A stretch of 64,000 nt of DNA from Winogradskyella bathintestinalis (GCF_030407435.1 NZ_JASDDK010000004.1:1-64000), one strand, 5' to 3'. Positions 1-8,428 are shown, counted from the stretch's first letter. The notes: generated by a model not told the origin, from the letters alone. Program-made: numbers and translations.

Positions 1-108
1 TCTCTTGTTTTAAATCAACCGTTTCCAGTTGATTCTTACGCTGTCAATTCAATATGTTAATGAACTTATTTCTTTACTTTCTCTTAACGTTGTTGCGCTA
101 AGCGGGTG
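1..108 (-). ncRNA. rRNA operon leader (5' part only, gene body outside window)
   Basis: Read on the minus strand, this stretch follows a TATATTTGC promoter box and contains GTTCATTAACATATTG followed by GACAGCG, wording I recognise from the transcribed leader ahead of 16S rRNA genes in flavobacteria. It also folds into a perfect 9-bp hairpin closed by a GAAA tetraloop (arms at 13-21 and 26-34), as expected of structured leader RNA. The mature 16S gene would begin to the left of position 1, so its identity is inferred from the leader and promoters and is not seen. The short frame on the plus strand here is not a plausible protein. Confidence 0.65.
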
Positions 109-139
109 CAAATATAAAACCCTTTTTTCATTCCCACAA
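109..139 (-). promoter_or_regulatory. rRNA operon promoter P1 (nearest the gene)
   Basis: On the minus strand a -33 TTG (137-139) and a -7 TATATTTG (109-116) are separated by 20 nt. This matches the Bacteroidota housekeeping sigma consensus TTTG/TAnnTTTG. It is the first of three near-identical promoters in tandem. Confidence 0.75.
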
Positions 140-235
140 CATCTTTTTGTAAAATTTTTAAAATATTTTTCGATGTCGTTTTGTATAGTAATGAACGTTT
201 TTCGAAACTCAACTTATTGTTTTTATTTCGGGGTG

Positions 236-265
236 CAAATATAGAACCCTTTTTCATTTCTACAA
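236..265 (-). promoter_or_regulatory. rRNA operon promoter P2
   Basis: Minus-strand TTG (263-265), 19-nt spacer, TATATTTG (236-243), followed by CACCCCG. The flanking text GGGTTC between the boxes is the same as in P3, so the copies arose by duplication. Confidence 0.75.
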
Positions 266-359
266 CATCTTTATTGATTATTTTTTAAATATTTTTTCAA
301 TGCTATTTTGTATGGTAATGAACGTATAAAACTTGACATATTGTCTTTGTTTCGGGGTG

Positions 360-389
360 CAAATATAGAACCCTTTTTCATTCCCACAA
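360..389 (-). promoter_or_regulatory. rRNA operon promoter P3 (most distal)
   Basis: Minus-strand TTG (387-389), 19-nt spacer, TATATTTG (360-367), followed by CACCCCG. Identical in its boxes and most of its spacer to P2. Confidence 0.75.
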
Positions 390-400
390 CATCTTTTGAT

Positions 401-787
401 TATTTTATTTTAAACTATTTTTAAACCGTTTAAAACCAATGTTGTAAACATATAATTATTCGTCTTTTTATCATGGTTAACTATCGAACTCTTCAAAAGT
501 CTACTCAGTGCTTCAATATTTAAGTCTTATATATAATAGAGCGGCGTGCTGCCTTATTCGTTATCGTAATTTAATTACTAAAAATCATAGATTACAATTT
601 TACAGCGTCATCTACTCTTTATAGCTTTTCGTCTTAACCTCCATTTTTACACTGCTGCCCTACGAATATAAACAATATACTAACCTAATAAATTCTGCTT
701 TGTAAAGATAGGTTGTGAATTACGCTGCCTTTTTCTCAAATTTAAGAAATGAAGGGAATGCCTTGCTCATTTTAATAAACTTCATTT
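401..787. other. intergenic region between rRNA promoters and thrS
   Basis: AT-rich spacer between divergent transcription units (rRNA operon leftward, thrS rightward). I found no credible reading frame, RNA gene or strong hairpin here. Confidence 0.5.
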
Positions 788-817
788 TGTCTATTATATA
801 TATAGGTATATCTTTGT
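788..817 (+). promoter_or_regulatory. thrS operon promoter
   Basis: TTG (788-790), 19-nt spacer and TATCTTTG (810-817) form a textbook Bacteroidota promoter. Transcription should start near 824, downstream of the ATG at 818, so the thrS start must be the ATG at 842. Confidence 0.75.
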
Positions 818-841
818 ATGCTAAAATTTATACTATATATA

Positions 842-2785
842 ATGATAAAAATTACTTTACCTGATGGTTCGGTGCGATCTTTTGATAAAAAAGAAATAAC
901 ACCATATGAAGTGGCTGTAGATATTAGCGAAGGATTTGCTCGCAATGTTATTTCGGCAAAATTTAATGATACAGTTGTCGAAACTACCACTCCATTAACC
1001 ACTGATGGTAAGCTTACCTTATATACATTTAAAGATGATGATGGCAAGAAAGCATTTTGGCATTCTTCTGCACACGTTTTAGCACAGGCTTTAGAAGAAC
1101 TATATCCGAATGTAAAACTTTGGGTTGGACCTGCAATTGATAATGGGTTTTATTATGATGTCGATTTAGATGAAGGTTCTATATCTGAAAAAGATTTTAA
1201 GACCATTGAAAATAAAATGATAGAAATCGCAAGAGGCAAGCACGATTTTAAAATGCGCGATGTTTCTAAAACTGAAGCACTCTCCTATTATAAAGGTAAG
1301 AACAATTATAAAGTTGACTTAATTGAAAATCTTGATGATGGTACTATCAGCTTCTGTGATCATTCAACATTTACCGACTTGTGCCGTGGTGGACATATTC
1401 CTAATACAGGAATTATAAAAGCAGTTAAAATTCTAAGTGTTGCTGGGGCCTATTATAAAGGAGATGAAAGAAATAAGCAATTAACTAGAGTCTATGGAAT
1501 TTCATTCCCTAAACAAAAAGAGTTAACCGAGTACCTTCATTTATTAGAAGAAGCTAAAAAACGTGATCATAGAAAACTTGGCAAGGAATTAGAACTTTTT
1601 ACGTTTTCACAAAAAGTAGGACAAGGCTTACCGCTTTGGTTACCGAAAGGTGCTGCTTTACGTGAACGATTAGAAAACTTTCTAAAAGCGGCGCAAAAGA
1701 AAGCTGGCTATGAAATGGTTGTTACCCCACATATTGGTCAGAAAGAACTTTATGTAACTTCAGGTCATTATGCAAAGTATGGAGAAGATAGTTTTCAGCC
1801 AATTTCCACACCTTCTGAGGGTGAAGAATTTCTTTTAAAACCTATGAACTGTCCTCACCATTGTGAAATTTACAATGCGAAACCATTTTCATATAAAGAG
1901 CTTCCGAAACGTTATGCCGAATTTGGCACTGTTTATAGATATGAGCAAAGTGGTGAATTACATGGATTAACTAGAGTTAGAGGTTTCACTCAAGATGATG
2001 CTCATATTTTCTGTACACCAGACCAATTAGACAAAGAGTTTAAAGATGTTATCGATTTAGTACTATATGTGTTTGGTTCTTTAGGCTTTGAAAACTTCAC
2101 AGCCCAGGTGTCGTTGCGAGATCCAGATAATCTTGAAAAATATATAGGTGATGACAAAAACTGGGAAAAAGCAGAGCAAGCGATTTTAAATGCCGCCAAA
2201 GACAAAGGTTTAAATTTTGTGGTTGAAACTGGCGAGGCTGCATTTTATGGCCCAAAATTGGATTTTATGGTCAAAGATGCCCTTGGCAGACAATGGCAAT
2301 TAGGTACTATTCAAGTAGATTATAATTTACCTGAGCGTTTTGATTTATCTTATAAAGGCAGTGATAACGAGATGCACAGACCGGTAATGATTCATAGAGC
2401 TCCGTTCGGAAGTATGGAACGTTTCATTGCTATTTTATTAGAACATACTGGCGGTAATTTCCCTCTTTGGTTGATGCCAGAGCAGGCAATTATTCTCTCA
2501 ATAAGTGAGAAATATGAAAAATACGCCGAAAAAGTTTTAAATTTGCTAGAAAATGACGAAATTCGCGCCCTTACAGACAATAGAAATGAAACCGTAGGTA
2601 AGAAAATTCGTGAAGCTGAAATGCAAAAGTTTCCGTTTATGATTATTGTCGGTGAGCAAGAAGAAAAAGATAATACAATTACTGTACGCCAGCATGGTGG
2701 TGAAGACCTTGGCACAATTAATGTAGAAGATTTTTCAAAAATTGTAAAAGATAGAATAAATAAAAGTTTAAAGACTTTTAAATAA
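842..2785 (+). CDS. thrS: threonine--tRNA ligase
   Basis: Cytoplasmic enzyme that charges tRNA-Thr using ATP. At 647 residues it has the full family length. Order: TGS domain (about 1-60), editing domain with the HSSAHVLAQAL motif (about residue 74 onward) and CRGGHIP, class II catalytic core with MNCPHHCEIY, RGFTQDDAHIF (motif 2) and HRAPFGSMERF (motif 3), then an anticodon-binding C-terminus. The zinc ligands Cys (MNCPHH), His (SGELHG) and His (IHRAPFG) are all present. Start 842 is chosen because the promoter -7 box ends at 817. First gene of thrS-infC-rpmI-rplT. Confidence 0.97.
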   Translation: MIKITLPDGSVRSFDKKEITPYEVAVDISEGFARNVISAKFNDTVVETTTPLTTDGKLTLYTFKDDDGKKAFWHSSAHVLAQALEELYPNVKLWVGPAIDNGFYYDVDLDEGSISEKDFKTIENKMIEIARGKHDFKMRDVSKTEALSYYKGKNNYKVDLIENLDDGTISFCDHSTFTDLCRGGHIPNTGIIKAVKILSVAGAYYKGDERNKQLTRVYGISFPKQKELTEYLHLLEEAKKRDHRKLGKELELFTFSQKVGQGLPLWLPKGAALRERLENFLKAAQKKAGYEMVVTPHIGQKELYVTSGHYAKYGEDSFQPISTPSEGEEFLLKPMNCPHHCEIYNAKPFSYKELPKRYAEFGTVYRYEQSGELHGLTRVRGFTQDDAHIFCTPDQLDKEFKDVIDLVLYVFGSLGFENFTAQVSLRDPDNLEKYIGDDKNWEKAEQAILNAAKDKGLNFVVETGEAAFYGPKLDFMVKDALGRQWQLGTIQVDYNLPERFDLSYKGSDNEMHRPVMIHRAPFGSMERFIAILLEHTGGNFPLWLMPEQAIILSISEKYEKYAEKVLNLLENDEIRALTDNRNETVGKKIREAEMQKFPFMIIVGEQEEKDNTITVRQHGGEDLGTINVEDFSKIVKDRINKSLKTFK

Positions 2786-2819
2786 AGATAAAATAAGTTT
2801 AATTTAAAACACAGAAGCC

Positions 2820-3374
2820 ATAGCAATACGTAGAAACAGAAAGAATTATACAAGACGTGTATCTCAAGAAGATAAACACCGTATAAATTCCAAAATCAGA
2901 TCTGAAGAAGTAAGACTTGTCGGAGATAATGTTGAAGTGGATATTTATCCTATTAAAAAAGCATTAGCAATTGCCGATGAACAAGGTTTAGATCTTGTAG
3001 AGATATCGCCAAATGCGAAACCTCCTGTTTGTAAAGTTATGGATTATAAAAAATTCCTTTACGAGCAGAAAAAAAGAGAGAAAGCGTTAAAATCTAAAGC
3101 GACTAAAGTTGTTGTGAAAGAAATTCGTTTTGGTCCTCAAACCGATGACCATGATTACGAGTTTAAAAAGAAACACGCGGAAAAGTTCTTAAAAGACGGA
3201 GCTAAGTTAAAAGCCTTCGTTTTCTTTAAAGGACGATCCATTGTTTTTAAAGAACAAGGTCAAATTTTATTATTAAAATTGGCTCAAGATCTTGAAGAAT
3301 ATGGAAAGGTTGAACAAATGCCTAAGCTTGAAGGAAAGCGAATGATTATGTTCATCGCACCTAAGAAAAAGTAG
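2820..3374 (+). CDS. infC: translation initiation factor IF-3 (AUA start)
   Basis: IF-3 binds the 30S subunit and rejects initiation at non-AUG codons. The first in-frame ATG (2937) would remove about 39 conserved N-terminal residues. The frame is open upstream to a stop at 2805-2807 and reads, from ATA at 2820, (M)[13 protein letters not shown] then SQEDKHRIN, the usual flavobacterial IF-3 N-terminus. This gives 184 residues, the normal size. Visible motifs are [26 protein letters not shown] and the C-terminal [15 protein letters not shown] non-AUG start for infC is known from E. coli (AUU) and allows autoregulation; here I infer AUA. It lies 34 nt after thrS. Confidence 0.93.
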   Translation: MAIRRNRKNYTRRVSQEDKHRINSKIRSEEVRLVGDNVEVDIYPIKKALAIADEQGLDLVEISPNAKPPVCKVMDYKKFLYEQKKREKALKSKATKVVVKEIRFGPQTDDHDYEFKKKHAEKFLKDGAKLKAFVFFKGRSIVFKEQGQILLLKLAQDLEEYGKVEQMPKLEGKRMIMFIAPKKK

Positions 3375-3483
3375 TGTAGACTACACTCAACACTATTGTA
3401 GTCGTTGGGATTAATTTTTAAAAGAACACTGAAATTATCAGTGAAACAATAATAAGCGAAACGTAAATTTAAAAGAGGACAAA

Positions 3484-3681
3484 ATGCCTAAAATGAAAAC
3501 AAAATCGAGTGCTAAGAAACGTTTTAAACTAACTGGCACTGGTAAGATTAAAAGAAAGCACGCTTTTAAGAGTCATATTTTGACAAAAAAATCTAAAAAG
3601 CGTAAGCTAAGATTGACTCATGACGCTTTAGTACATAAAGCTGATGAGGACAATATTAAAACTATGTTACGTTTAAAGTAA
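3484..3681 (+). CDS. rpmI: 50S ribosomal protein L35
   Basis: Small basic protein of the large ribosomal subunit, 65 residues as usual. It begins [20 protein letters not shown], the hallmark L35 N-terminus, and is rich in Lys/Arg throughout ([18 protein letters not shown]). GAGGA at 3475-3479 is an unusually clear Shine-Dalgarno for this genome. It lies 109 nt after infC and is co-transcribed with rplT. Confidence 0.97.
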   Translation: MPKMKTKSSAKKRFKLTGTGKIKRKHAFKSHILTKKSKKRKLRLTHDALVHKADEDNIKTMLRLK

Positions 3682-3700
3682 TTTAGTTTTAAACGGTTAA

Positions 3701-3738
3701 AAATCATTTATAAACCCTGGAGTTGGGCTAAATGATTT
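3701..3738 (+). promoter_or_regulatory. structured rpmI-rplT intergenic RNA, possible L20 autoregulatory site
   Basis: A 10-bp stem AAATCATTTA/TAAATGATTT (3701-3710 with 3729-3738) encloses a UAAA internal bulge and a second helix CCC/GGG (3715-3717 with 3725-3727) with a 7-nt loop. It lies 80 nt ahead of rplT and has no U-run, so it is not an ordinary terminator. L20 represses its own operon in other bacteria by binding a leader that mimics its 23S site; that role here is inference. Confidence 0.45.
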
Positions 3739-3817
3739 AAAATTAATGAATGTTAGTTTTAAATTTTTTAAGAAGTGTCGATAAAAGACCGCCTACTACA
3801 AAAAACATTTAAAAGAA

Positions 3818-4162
3818 ATGCCAAGATCAGTAAATTCAGTAGCAAAGAGAGCCAGAAGAAAAAAGGTTCTTAAGCAAGCAAAAGGTTACTTCGGAAGACG
3901 TAAAAACGTTTGGACAGTAGCAAAAAATGCGGTTGACAAAGCGATGCAATATTCGTACAGAGACCGTAGAGTAAAAAAGAGAACATTTCGTTCGTTATGG
4001 ATTATGCGTATTAACGCTGGTGCAAGACAACATGGAATGAGCTATTCAAAATTTATGGGAGGATTAAAAGCTAACAATATTGACTTGAACCGTAAGGTAC
4101 TTGCTGATTTAGCAATGAATCACCCTGAAGCTTTTGAAGCAATAGTAAACAAAGTTAAATAA
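3818..4162 (+). CDS. rplT: 50S ribosomal protein L20
   Basis: Assembly-initiating large-subunit protein, 114 residues. Family motifs: [53 protein letters not shown](M/T)RINAGAR and the C-terminal [10 protein letters not shown]. It closes the thrS-infC-rpmI-rplT operon and is followed by a strong terminator. Expression of rpmI and rplT is probably coordinated through the intergenic RNA structure just upstream. Confidence 0.98.
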   Translation: MPRSVNSVAKRARRKKVLKQAKGYFGRRKNVWTVAKNAVDKAMQYSYRDRRVKKRTFRSLWIMRINAGARQHGMSYSKFMGGLKANNIDLNRKVLADLAMNHPEAFEAIVNKVK

Positions 4163-4200
4163 GGCTTTTAGCCAAATTAATAACATCATTTCGCTTATAA

Positions 4201-4246
4201 AATCCGATTCACCCGATAATTTTCGGGATTGAATCGGATTTTTTTA
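4201..4246 (+). terminator. rho-independent terminator of the rplT operon
   Basis: Stem AATCCGATTC/GAATCGGATT (4201-4210 with 4231-4240), with an inner CCCGA/TCGGG helix (4212-4216 with 4223-4227), runs directly into a tract of T residues. Confidence 0.9.
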
Positions 4247-4282
4247 TTTAAACAATACTGAACTTATAAATTAAGGATAATT

Positions 4283-5086
4283 ATGAAAAATGTAAAAATG
4301 GTAGTTTCAGATATGGACGGAACTTTATTGAACTCCAATCATAATGTAAGTTCTCGATTTTTTGAATTATTTAAACAACTGCAGCAACAACAAATTCAAT
4401 TCGTAGCTGCAAGTGGTAGACCGTATTATAGTATTGTCGAAAAACTAGATTCTATTAAAAATCATATTATTATAGTAGCTGAAAATGGGGGTCTAGTAAT
4501 TAAAAATGATAAAGTACTACTATCAAACATTATCAATCCAAACCGGTTATCGGAATTATACCATTTAGTTACTAACATTGCTAATACCTTCCCTATTTTC
4601 TGTACTAAAGATCGCGCATTTATTTTAAGAGCTTCTGACGAAAAGATTAAGACGTTTTCAGAATATTATTCAATTTATACTATCATTGACTCTTTTGAAG
4701 AGATTACAGACGATGTTATAAAAATAGCTCTCTATCACGCTTCAAATTCGGAATCCTATATTTTTCCACATGTAAAACATTTAAAGCCCGAACTAAACGT
4801 AGTGGTTTCAGGAAATCATTGGGTTGATATTTCTGACGCGATTACCAATAAAGGGCATGCGCTTTCTTTTTTACAAAACAATCTGAATATTAAATCTTCA
4901 GAGACCATGGTTTTCGGTGATTATAATAATGATTTAGAAATGTTGAAATGTGCCGATTACAGCTATGCTATGGCAAATGCTCACCAAGATGTCAAAGCTG
5001 TAGCCAACTATGAAACCGAAACGAATGACGATTTTGGTGTAGAAAAAGTATTAGAACATTTAATTTCCGAAAGCGGTAATAACTAA
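4283..5086 (+). CDS. Cof-type HAD-IIB family phosphatase
   Basis: Cytosolic haloacid-dehalogenase hydrolase, 267 residues, likely acting on sugar phosphates or flavin/pyridoxal phosphates; the substrate cannot be told from sequence. Motif I is SDMDGTLLNSN (nucleophile Asp near residue 10), motif II AASGRP, motif III a late Lys (TNKGHAL), motif IV VFGDYNNDLEML, followed by the usual YAMANAHQDVK. Its 3' end overlaps the convergent yjbQ-type gene by 27 bp, leaving no room for a separate terminator. Confidence 0.9.
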   Translation: MKNVKMVVSDMDGTLLNSNHNVSSRFFELFKQLQQQQIQFVAASGRPYYSIVEKLDSIKNHIIIVAENGGLVIKNDKVLLSNIINPNRLSELYHLVTNIANTFPIFCTKDRAFILRASDEKIKTFSEYYSIYTIIDSFEEITDDVIKIALYHASNSESYIFPHVKHLKPELNVVVSGNHWVDISDAITNKGHALSFLQNNLNIKSSETMVFGDYNNDLEMLKCADYSYAMANAHQDVKAVANYETETNDDFGVEKVLEHLISESGNN

Positions 5087-5482
5087 ATATCTACCTTCTG
5101 CTCTATTACGATGCTCACATAGATAAATACCTTGCCAAGTACCCAGATTTAATTTCCCAACTGTAATTGGTATAAGAACGGAAGCTCCCATTAATGCCGC
5201 CTTTATGTGTGCAGGCATATCATCTGCACCTTCTAGCGTATGTTTATAGTAAAGTTGGTTTTCTGGCACCATCTTATTCATATGACTTTCGAAATCTAGG
5301 CGTACGGTCGGATCTGCATTCTCATTAATGGTTAAACTAGCCGATGTATGTTTAATAAATACTTGTAGCTGACCAAATTTTATCTGGCTAATTTCAGGTA
5401 GAGCACTCACCACTTCTGAAGTGATTAGATGAAACCCTCTTGAAAAAGCTTTAAGTCTTATTTCTTTTTGAAAATATTGCAT
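5060..5482 (-). CDS. YjbQ family protein (UPF0047)
   Basis: Small conserved protein of 140 residues. The family has been described as having thiamine-phosphate synthase side activity; its true role is unsettled. Visible family features are FIKHTSASLTINENADPTV near the middle (HTS active-site region), HTLEGADDMPAHIKAALMGAS, and LNLGTWQGIYLCEHRNRAEGR at the end. A longer frame opens at 5521, but the ATG at 5482 starts the conserved region (MQYFQKEIRL). Even so, it overlaps the end of the cyclase gene by 32 bp, which suggests translational coupling. Confidence 0.88.
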   Translation of the reverse strand: MQYFQKEIRLKAFSRGFHLITSEVVSALPEISQIKFGQLQVFIKHTSASLTINENADPTVRLDFESHMNKMVPENQLYYKHTLEGADDMPAHIKAALMGASVLIPITVGKLNLGTWQGIYLCEHRNRAEGRYLVITAFGN

Positions 5483-6581
5483 TTTTAGACACTTTTTTAT
5501 ACTTGCTTTTATGAATAGCAAACAGTTTTAAAGATTCTCTTTTGCCTTCCAACAATTCGTTACCAAGTGAGACCGCTTTATACTTTTTCTTTAAATCTAC
5601 TTTCGCTAAAAAACTCTCTGATATTAACAATGATTCATTATACTCATTACATTGCTCTTCTATTCGAGAGGTTGTGTTAATAACGTCTCCATGATAGGCT
5701 AATTCTTTTTTTATAGTACCTACTTCTGCTATAATAATTTTCCCAGAATGGATTCCAGCTTTAAATTCTGGAACCACTCCATATTTCTTCATGTAATATT
5801 TAGAATGTTTTTTTAGCTTGTAATCATATTCAAAAAATAAATTAATACAATCGATATTTTTAGTGGTATTCTTATTTAATTTCCATGTAAGTACAGCTTC
5901 ATCACCAACATACTGATAAATCTCCGCACCATATTTCCCTACAATTCTGTTAAGATAATAAAAACAGTCTTGTATAAAACGGCTATATTCTAAATGACCC
6001 ATTTTTTCAGCAATGGTCGTAGAAGATTTTAAATCTAAAAACATAAGAATGCGCTCTACTTCTCTTGGTTTTCTGTAACGCCCTAAAAGCATATTTAATA
6101 TCACACCTTTACCAAATTTATTATTGGCAATTCTGAAAAATGAAAAAAGCAATGAGCACAAAATAAAATATGCCGTTACCATCCAAAATATCTTATTAGA
6201 TTTCCACCAAAGACTTTCGTTTGGAAAATCTACATTAATATAAGCCTCTGCTAAACTGGCAATAAATGTCAATGAAAATATTAAAAACATTAAATATATA
6301 ACGGACTTAACCAGTAATATTAACCCTAAATGCAATTTTTTGGATAAATATTTATCGAAGAAAAATTCTACAACAGTATATATGATGGCAACCATAACCC
6401 CAAGTACAACACCAAAAATTAAATACTGTGAAGCGGTAACGATCTCAGTAAGATTTTCGGTTTTAACCTGTTCTTGGTTTCTTCCAAAATAACGAACAAG
6501 CACAAAAGCGCAGAACGCAAATGACCAAAAAATAATGGAATAAAATAACAGTCGGAAAAATTGTTTAACCTCGAATATCAT
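5451..6581 (-). CDS. membrane-anchored class III adenylate/guanylate cyclase
   Basis: 376 residues. The first half holds about four hydrophobic segments (near residues 10-30, 50-75, 82-112 and 130-150). The cytosolic half is a cyclase homology domain: ILMFLDLKSST supplies the first metal Asp, YQYVGDEAV the second, and GDVINTTSRIEEQ the transition-state Asn and Arg. With both metal ligands and the Asn/Arg pair present, it is predicted active. Choice of ATP or GTP is not resolved. It lies 26 nt after the EF-hand gene, with yjbQ overlapping downstream. Confidence 0.88.
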   Translation of the reverse strand: MIFEVKQFFRLLFYSIIFWSFAFCAFVLVRYFGRNQEQVKTENLTEIVTASQYLIFGVVLGVMVAIIYTVVEFFFDKYLSKKLHLGLILLVKSVIYLMFLIFSLTFIASLAEAYINVDFPNESLWWKSNKIFWMVTAYFILCSLLFSFFRIANNKFGKGVILNMLLGRYRKPREVERILMFLDLKSSTTIAEKMGHLEYSRFIQDCFYYLNRIVGKYGAEIYQYVGDEAVLTWKLNKNTTKNIDCINLFFEYDYKLKKHSKYYMKKYGVVPEFKAGIHSGKIIIAEVGTIKKELAYHGDVINTTSRIEEQCNEYNESLLISESFLAKVDLKKKYKAVSLGNELLEGKRESLKLFAIHKSKYKKVSKNAIFSKRNKT

Positions 6582-6607
6582 AATATAAAATTCTTTTTAT
6601 TTATGTT

Positions 6608-6877
6608 CTATTCATTAATTTCATTAATGGCGGACTTAAACTCCTCCCAATTAATCAGTTTATCTCCATCTTTATCATAGCCTTCGATGAGTCTTCTAGA
6701 AATTAAGCCTCGTACAAACCCACTAATCTCTGCTTGTTTTAGAAGTTTTACAATTTCAGATTTACTTAATTTTCCATCACCATTTTTATCGAAAAAAGCA
6801 AAAGCATCTTCTGGTGTTTCAAATTGCTTAGTAATTAATATTTGAATTTTATGGAGTATAGTTTCTTTTGTGAGCAT
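6608..6877 (-). CDS. two-EF-hand calcium-binding protein
   Basis: 89 residues, no signal peptide. Two canonical calcium loops are seen: DKNGDGKLSKSE (about residues 29-40) and DKDGDKLINWEE (about 68-79), each with Asp/Asn at positions 1, 3, 5 and Glu at 12. The second loop has Lys in place of the usual Gly at position 6. The gene sits immediately upstream of the membrane cyclase on the same strand, so a calcium-cyclase link is possible but is only inference. Confidence 0.88.
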   Translation of the reverse strand: MLTKETILHKIQILITKQFETPEDAFAFFDKNGDGKLSKSEIVKLLKQAEISGFVRGLISRRLIEGYDKDGDKLINWEEFKSAINEINE

Positions 6878-6931
6878 AATACGATAAATTTATTATTTTA
6901 AAATACGAAAAAATTGAGCGCTTAACCTAAA

Positions 6932-8197
6932 TTAAGTTTTCTGCTTCTTCTTCTTTGCCGCTGGAAATAGGACGTTATTTAAAATCAATCGATATCCAGG
7001 AGACGTTGGATGTAAATCGAGTTCGGTTTTTGGATCCCCTACTCTATGTGTATAATCTTCAGGGTCGTGACCGCCATAAAATGTAAAAAAGCCTTTACCT
7101 TTTATACCATGAACGTATTTCGCTTCACTATTAGTTCGGTTTTCACCCATTACTAGAACATTAGATTTTATTTGATCTCTAGTAAACGAAGTAGTTTGTC
7201 CCATAAAGCCTTTCACTAAAGCCGTATGATTTTGGGTTAACATAGTGGGAATCGGATCCCACTTTGCTGAATATTCCATCAACGAAAAATAGTCAGTCGT
7301 TTTGGAAATATTGCGCTTTTGAGTCATATCTATTGATGAAAACTCATAGACATTAGGGCTACGTTCCAAAATGTAATCCTTAAAAGCAAAGGTGCTTGAA
7401 TAATCTATTTTATTCTGATAGCCTGGACCGCTACCATCACCATCAAACATTGGTTCACAAATATCTACTCCTTCTGCCGATAAAGCAATATCAAAACTGT
7501 CGGTTGCCGAACACATGGCAAACATAAACCCTCCACCCACAACGTAATCTCGTATTTTTAGAGCTACAGCCAATTTTTCTTCAGAAACTTTATCATAGCC
7601 TAAACGTGCAGCTAACTCTTCTGCATTTTTTTTCTCTTCAATATACCAAGCCGCAGAACGATAGGCTCTATAAAATTTTCCGAATTGTCCTGTAAAATCT
7701 TCATGATGCAAATGCAACCAATCGTAGAGTAATAATTCGTCTTTTAAAACCTCTTCATCATAAATGGTTTCATACGGAATTTCTGCATAGGTCAAAACCA
7801 TAGTTACGGCATCATCCCAAGGTTGCTTTCCGTTAGGTGTATAAACTGCAATTTTCGGAGCTTTTTCTAAGATAACTGCTTCTTGATTTACAGCAGGACT
7901 GGCAATTTCCTCTAATATTTGAGCCGCTTTTGAGTCTGAAATAACTTCAAAAGACACACCGCGTATCTGACATTCACGTTGAATAATTTCGGCATCTGGC
8001 AACAAAAAGGAACCTCCTCTATAATTAAGTAACCATTTAACTTTCAGTTCTCGTTCTAACGTCCAATATGTTACGCCGTATGCTTTGAGGTGATTTTCCT
8101 GTGTTTCGGCATCCATAGGAATAAGAATATAGGATGCATGAGCTTCAACACTTAAAAAGAGTACTAATAATATGAAGGCAATTTTTTTCAAATCCAT
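6932..8197 (-). CDS. exported conserved protein, often labelled 'asparagine synthetase B'
   Basis: 421 residues with a cleavable signal peptide (MDLKKIAFILLVLFLSVEAHA). Homologues in Flavobacteriaceae carry the database name asparagine synthetase B, but I see neither the N-terminal catalytic Cys of a glutaminase nor an SGGxDS ATP-binding loop. An exported location also argues against that function. The middle (about 115-260, KIAVYTPNGKQPWDDAVTM to GGGFMFAMCSATDSFD) resembles a glutamine-amidotransferase-like Rossmann fold, with a Cys in MCSATD at about the nucleophile-elbow position. The C-terminus has GKGFFTFYGGHDPEDY, as seen in ThuA-like proteins. Function unknown. Confidence 0.75.
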   Translation of the reverse strand: MDLKKIAFILLVLFLSVEAHASYILIPMDAETQENHLKAYGVTYWTLERELKVKWLLNYRGGSFLLPDAEIIQRECQIRGVSFEVISDSKAAQILEEIASPAVNQEAVILEKAPKIAVYTPNGKQPWDDAVTMVLTYAEIPYETIYDEEVLKDELLLYDWLHLHHEDFTGQFGKFYRAYRSAAWYIEEKKNAEELAARLGYDKVSEEKLAVALKIRDYVVGGGFMFAMCSATDSFDIALSAEGVDICEPMFDGDGSGPGYQNKIDYSSTFAFKDYILERSPNVYEFSSIDMTQKRNISKTTDYFSLMEYSAKWDPIPTMLTQNHTALVKGFMGQTTSFTRDQIKSNVLVMGENRTNSEAKYVHGIKGKGFFTFYGGHDPEDYTHRVGDPKTELDLHPTSPGYRLILNNVLFPAAKKKKQKT

Positions 8198-8428
8198 TAA
8201 ATTAAAACGAAATATAAGGAAATTTAGTCTTTAAAAACTGAATTTATAATTCTTTTAAGACCGTAAATTAGCTTCAAATTATGTTGAATATAACTCGGTT
8301 AATTGTAATTTATATATAGATCCCATATTATGAAAAGTAAATATTAAAACTATACGGAAATGAACTCTAAAAAAATGAGTCGTATGACCTAAAATTATAG
8401 TATCGTAACAGTAGCAACCGAGAATTAT
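8198..8428. other. intergenic spacer
   Basis: AT-rich spacer between the two minus-strand genes; no reading frame, RNA gene or convincing hairpin seen. Confidence 0.4.

Larger units (their letters stand above)
104..400. repeat. three tandem ~125-bp promoter-bearing repeats
   Basis: The block GGGTGCAAATATA-(G/A)AACCC-TTTTTCATT is found at about 104, 231 and 355, giving periods of 127 and 124 bp. Between the blocks, words such as TTTTGTAT(A/G)GTAATGAACG also repeat. Each unit carries one minus-strand promoter. Confidence 0.8.

Noticed and set aside
29..244. Short plus-strand reading frame at the left edge
   Set aside because: It lies across rRNA leader and promoter repeats, has no promoter and no recognisable protein features.
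818..841. Upstream ATG as thrS start
   Set aside because: It directly follows the -7 box (810-817) and would precede the transcription start.
2392..2853. Long antisense frame over thrS
   Set aside because: Mirror of the coding strand; composition is Phe/Ser-rich noise and the family match is on the other strand.
6932..8197. Asparagine synthetase function
   Set aside because: No glutaminase Cys2, no SGGxDS loop, and a signal peptide is present.
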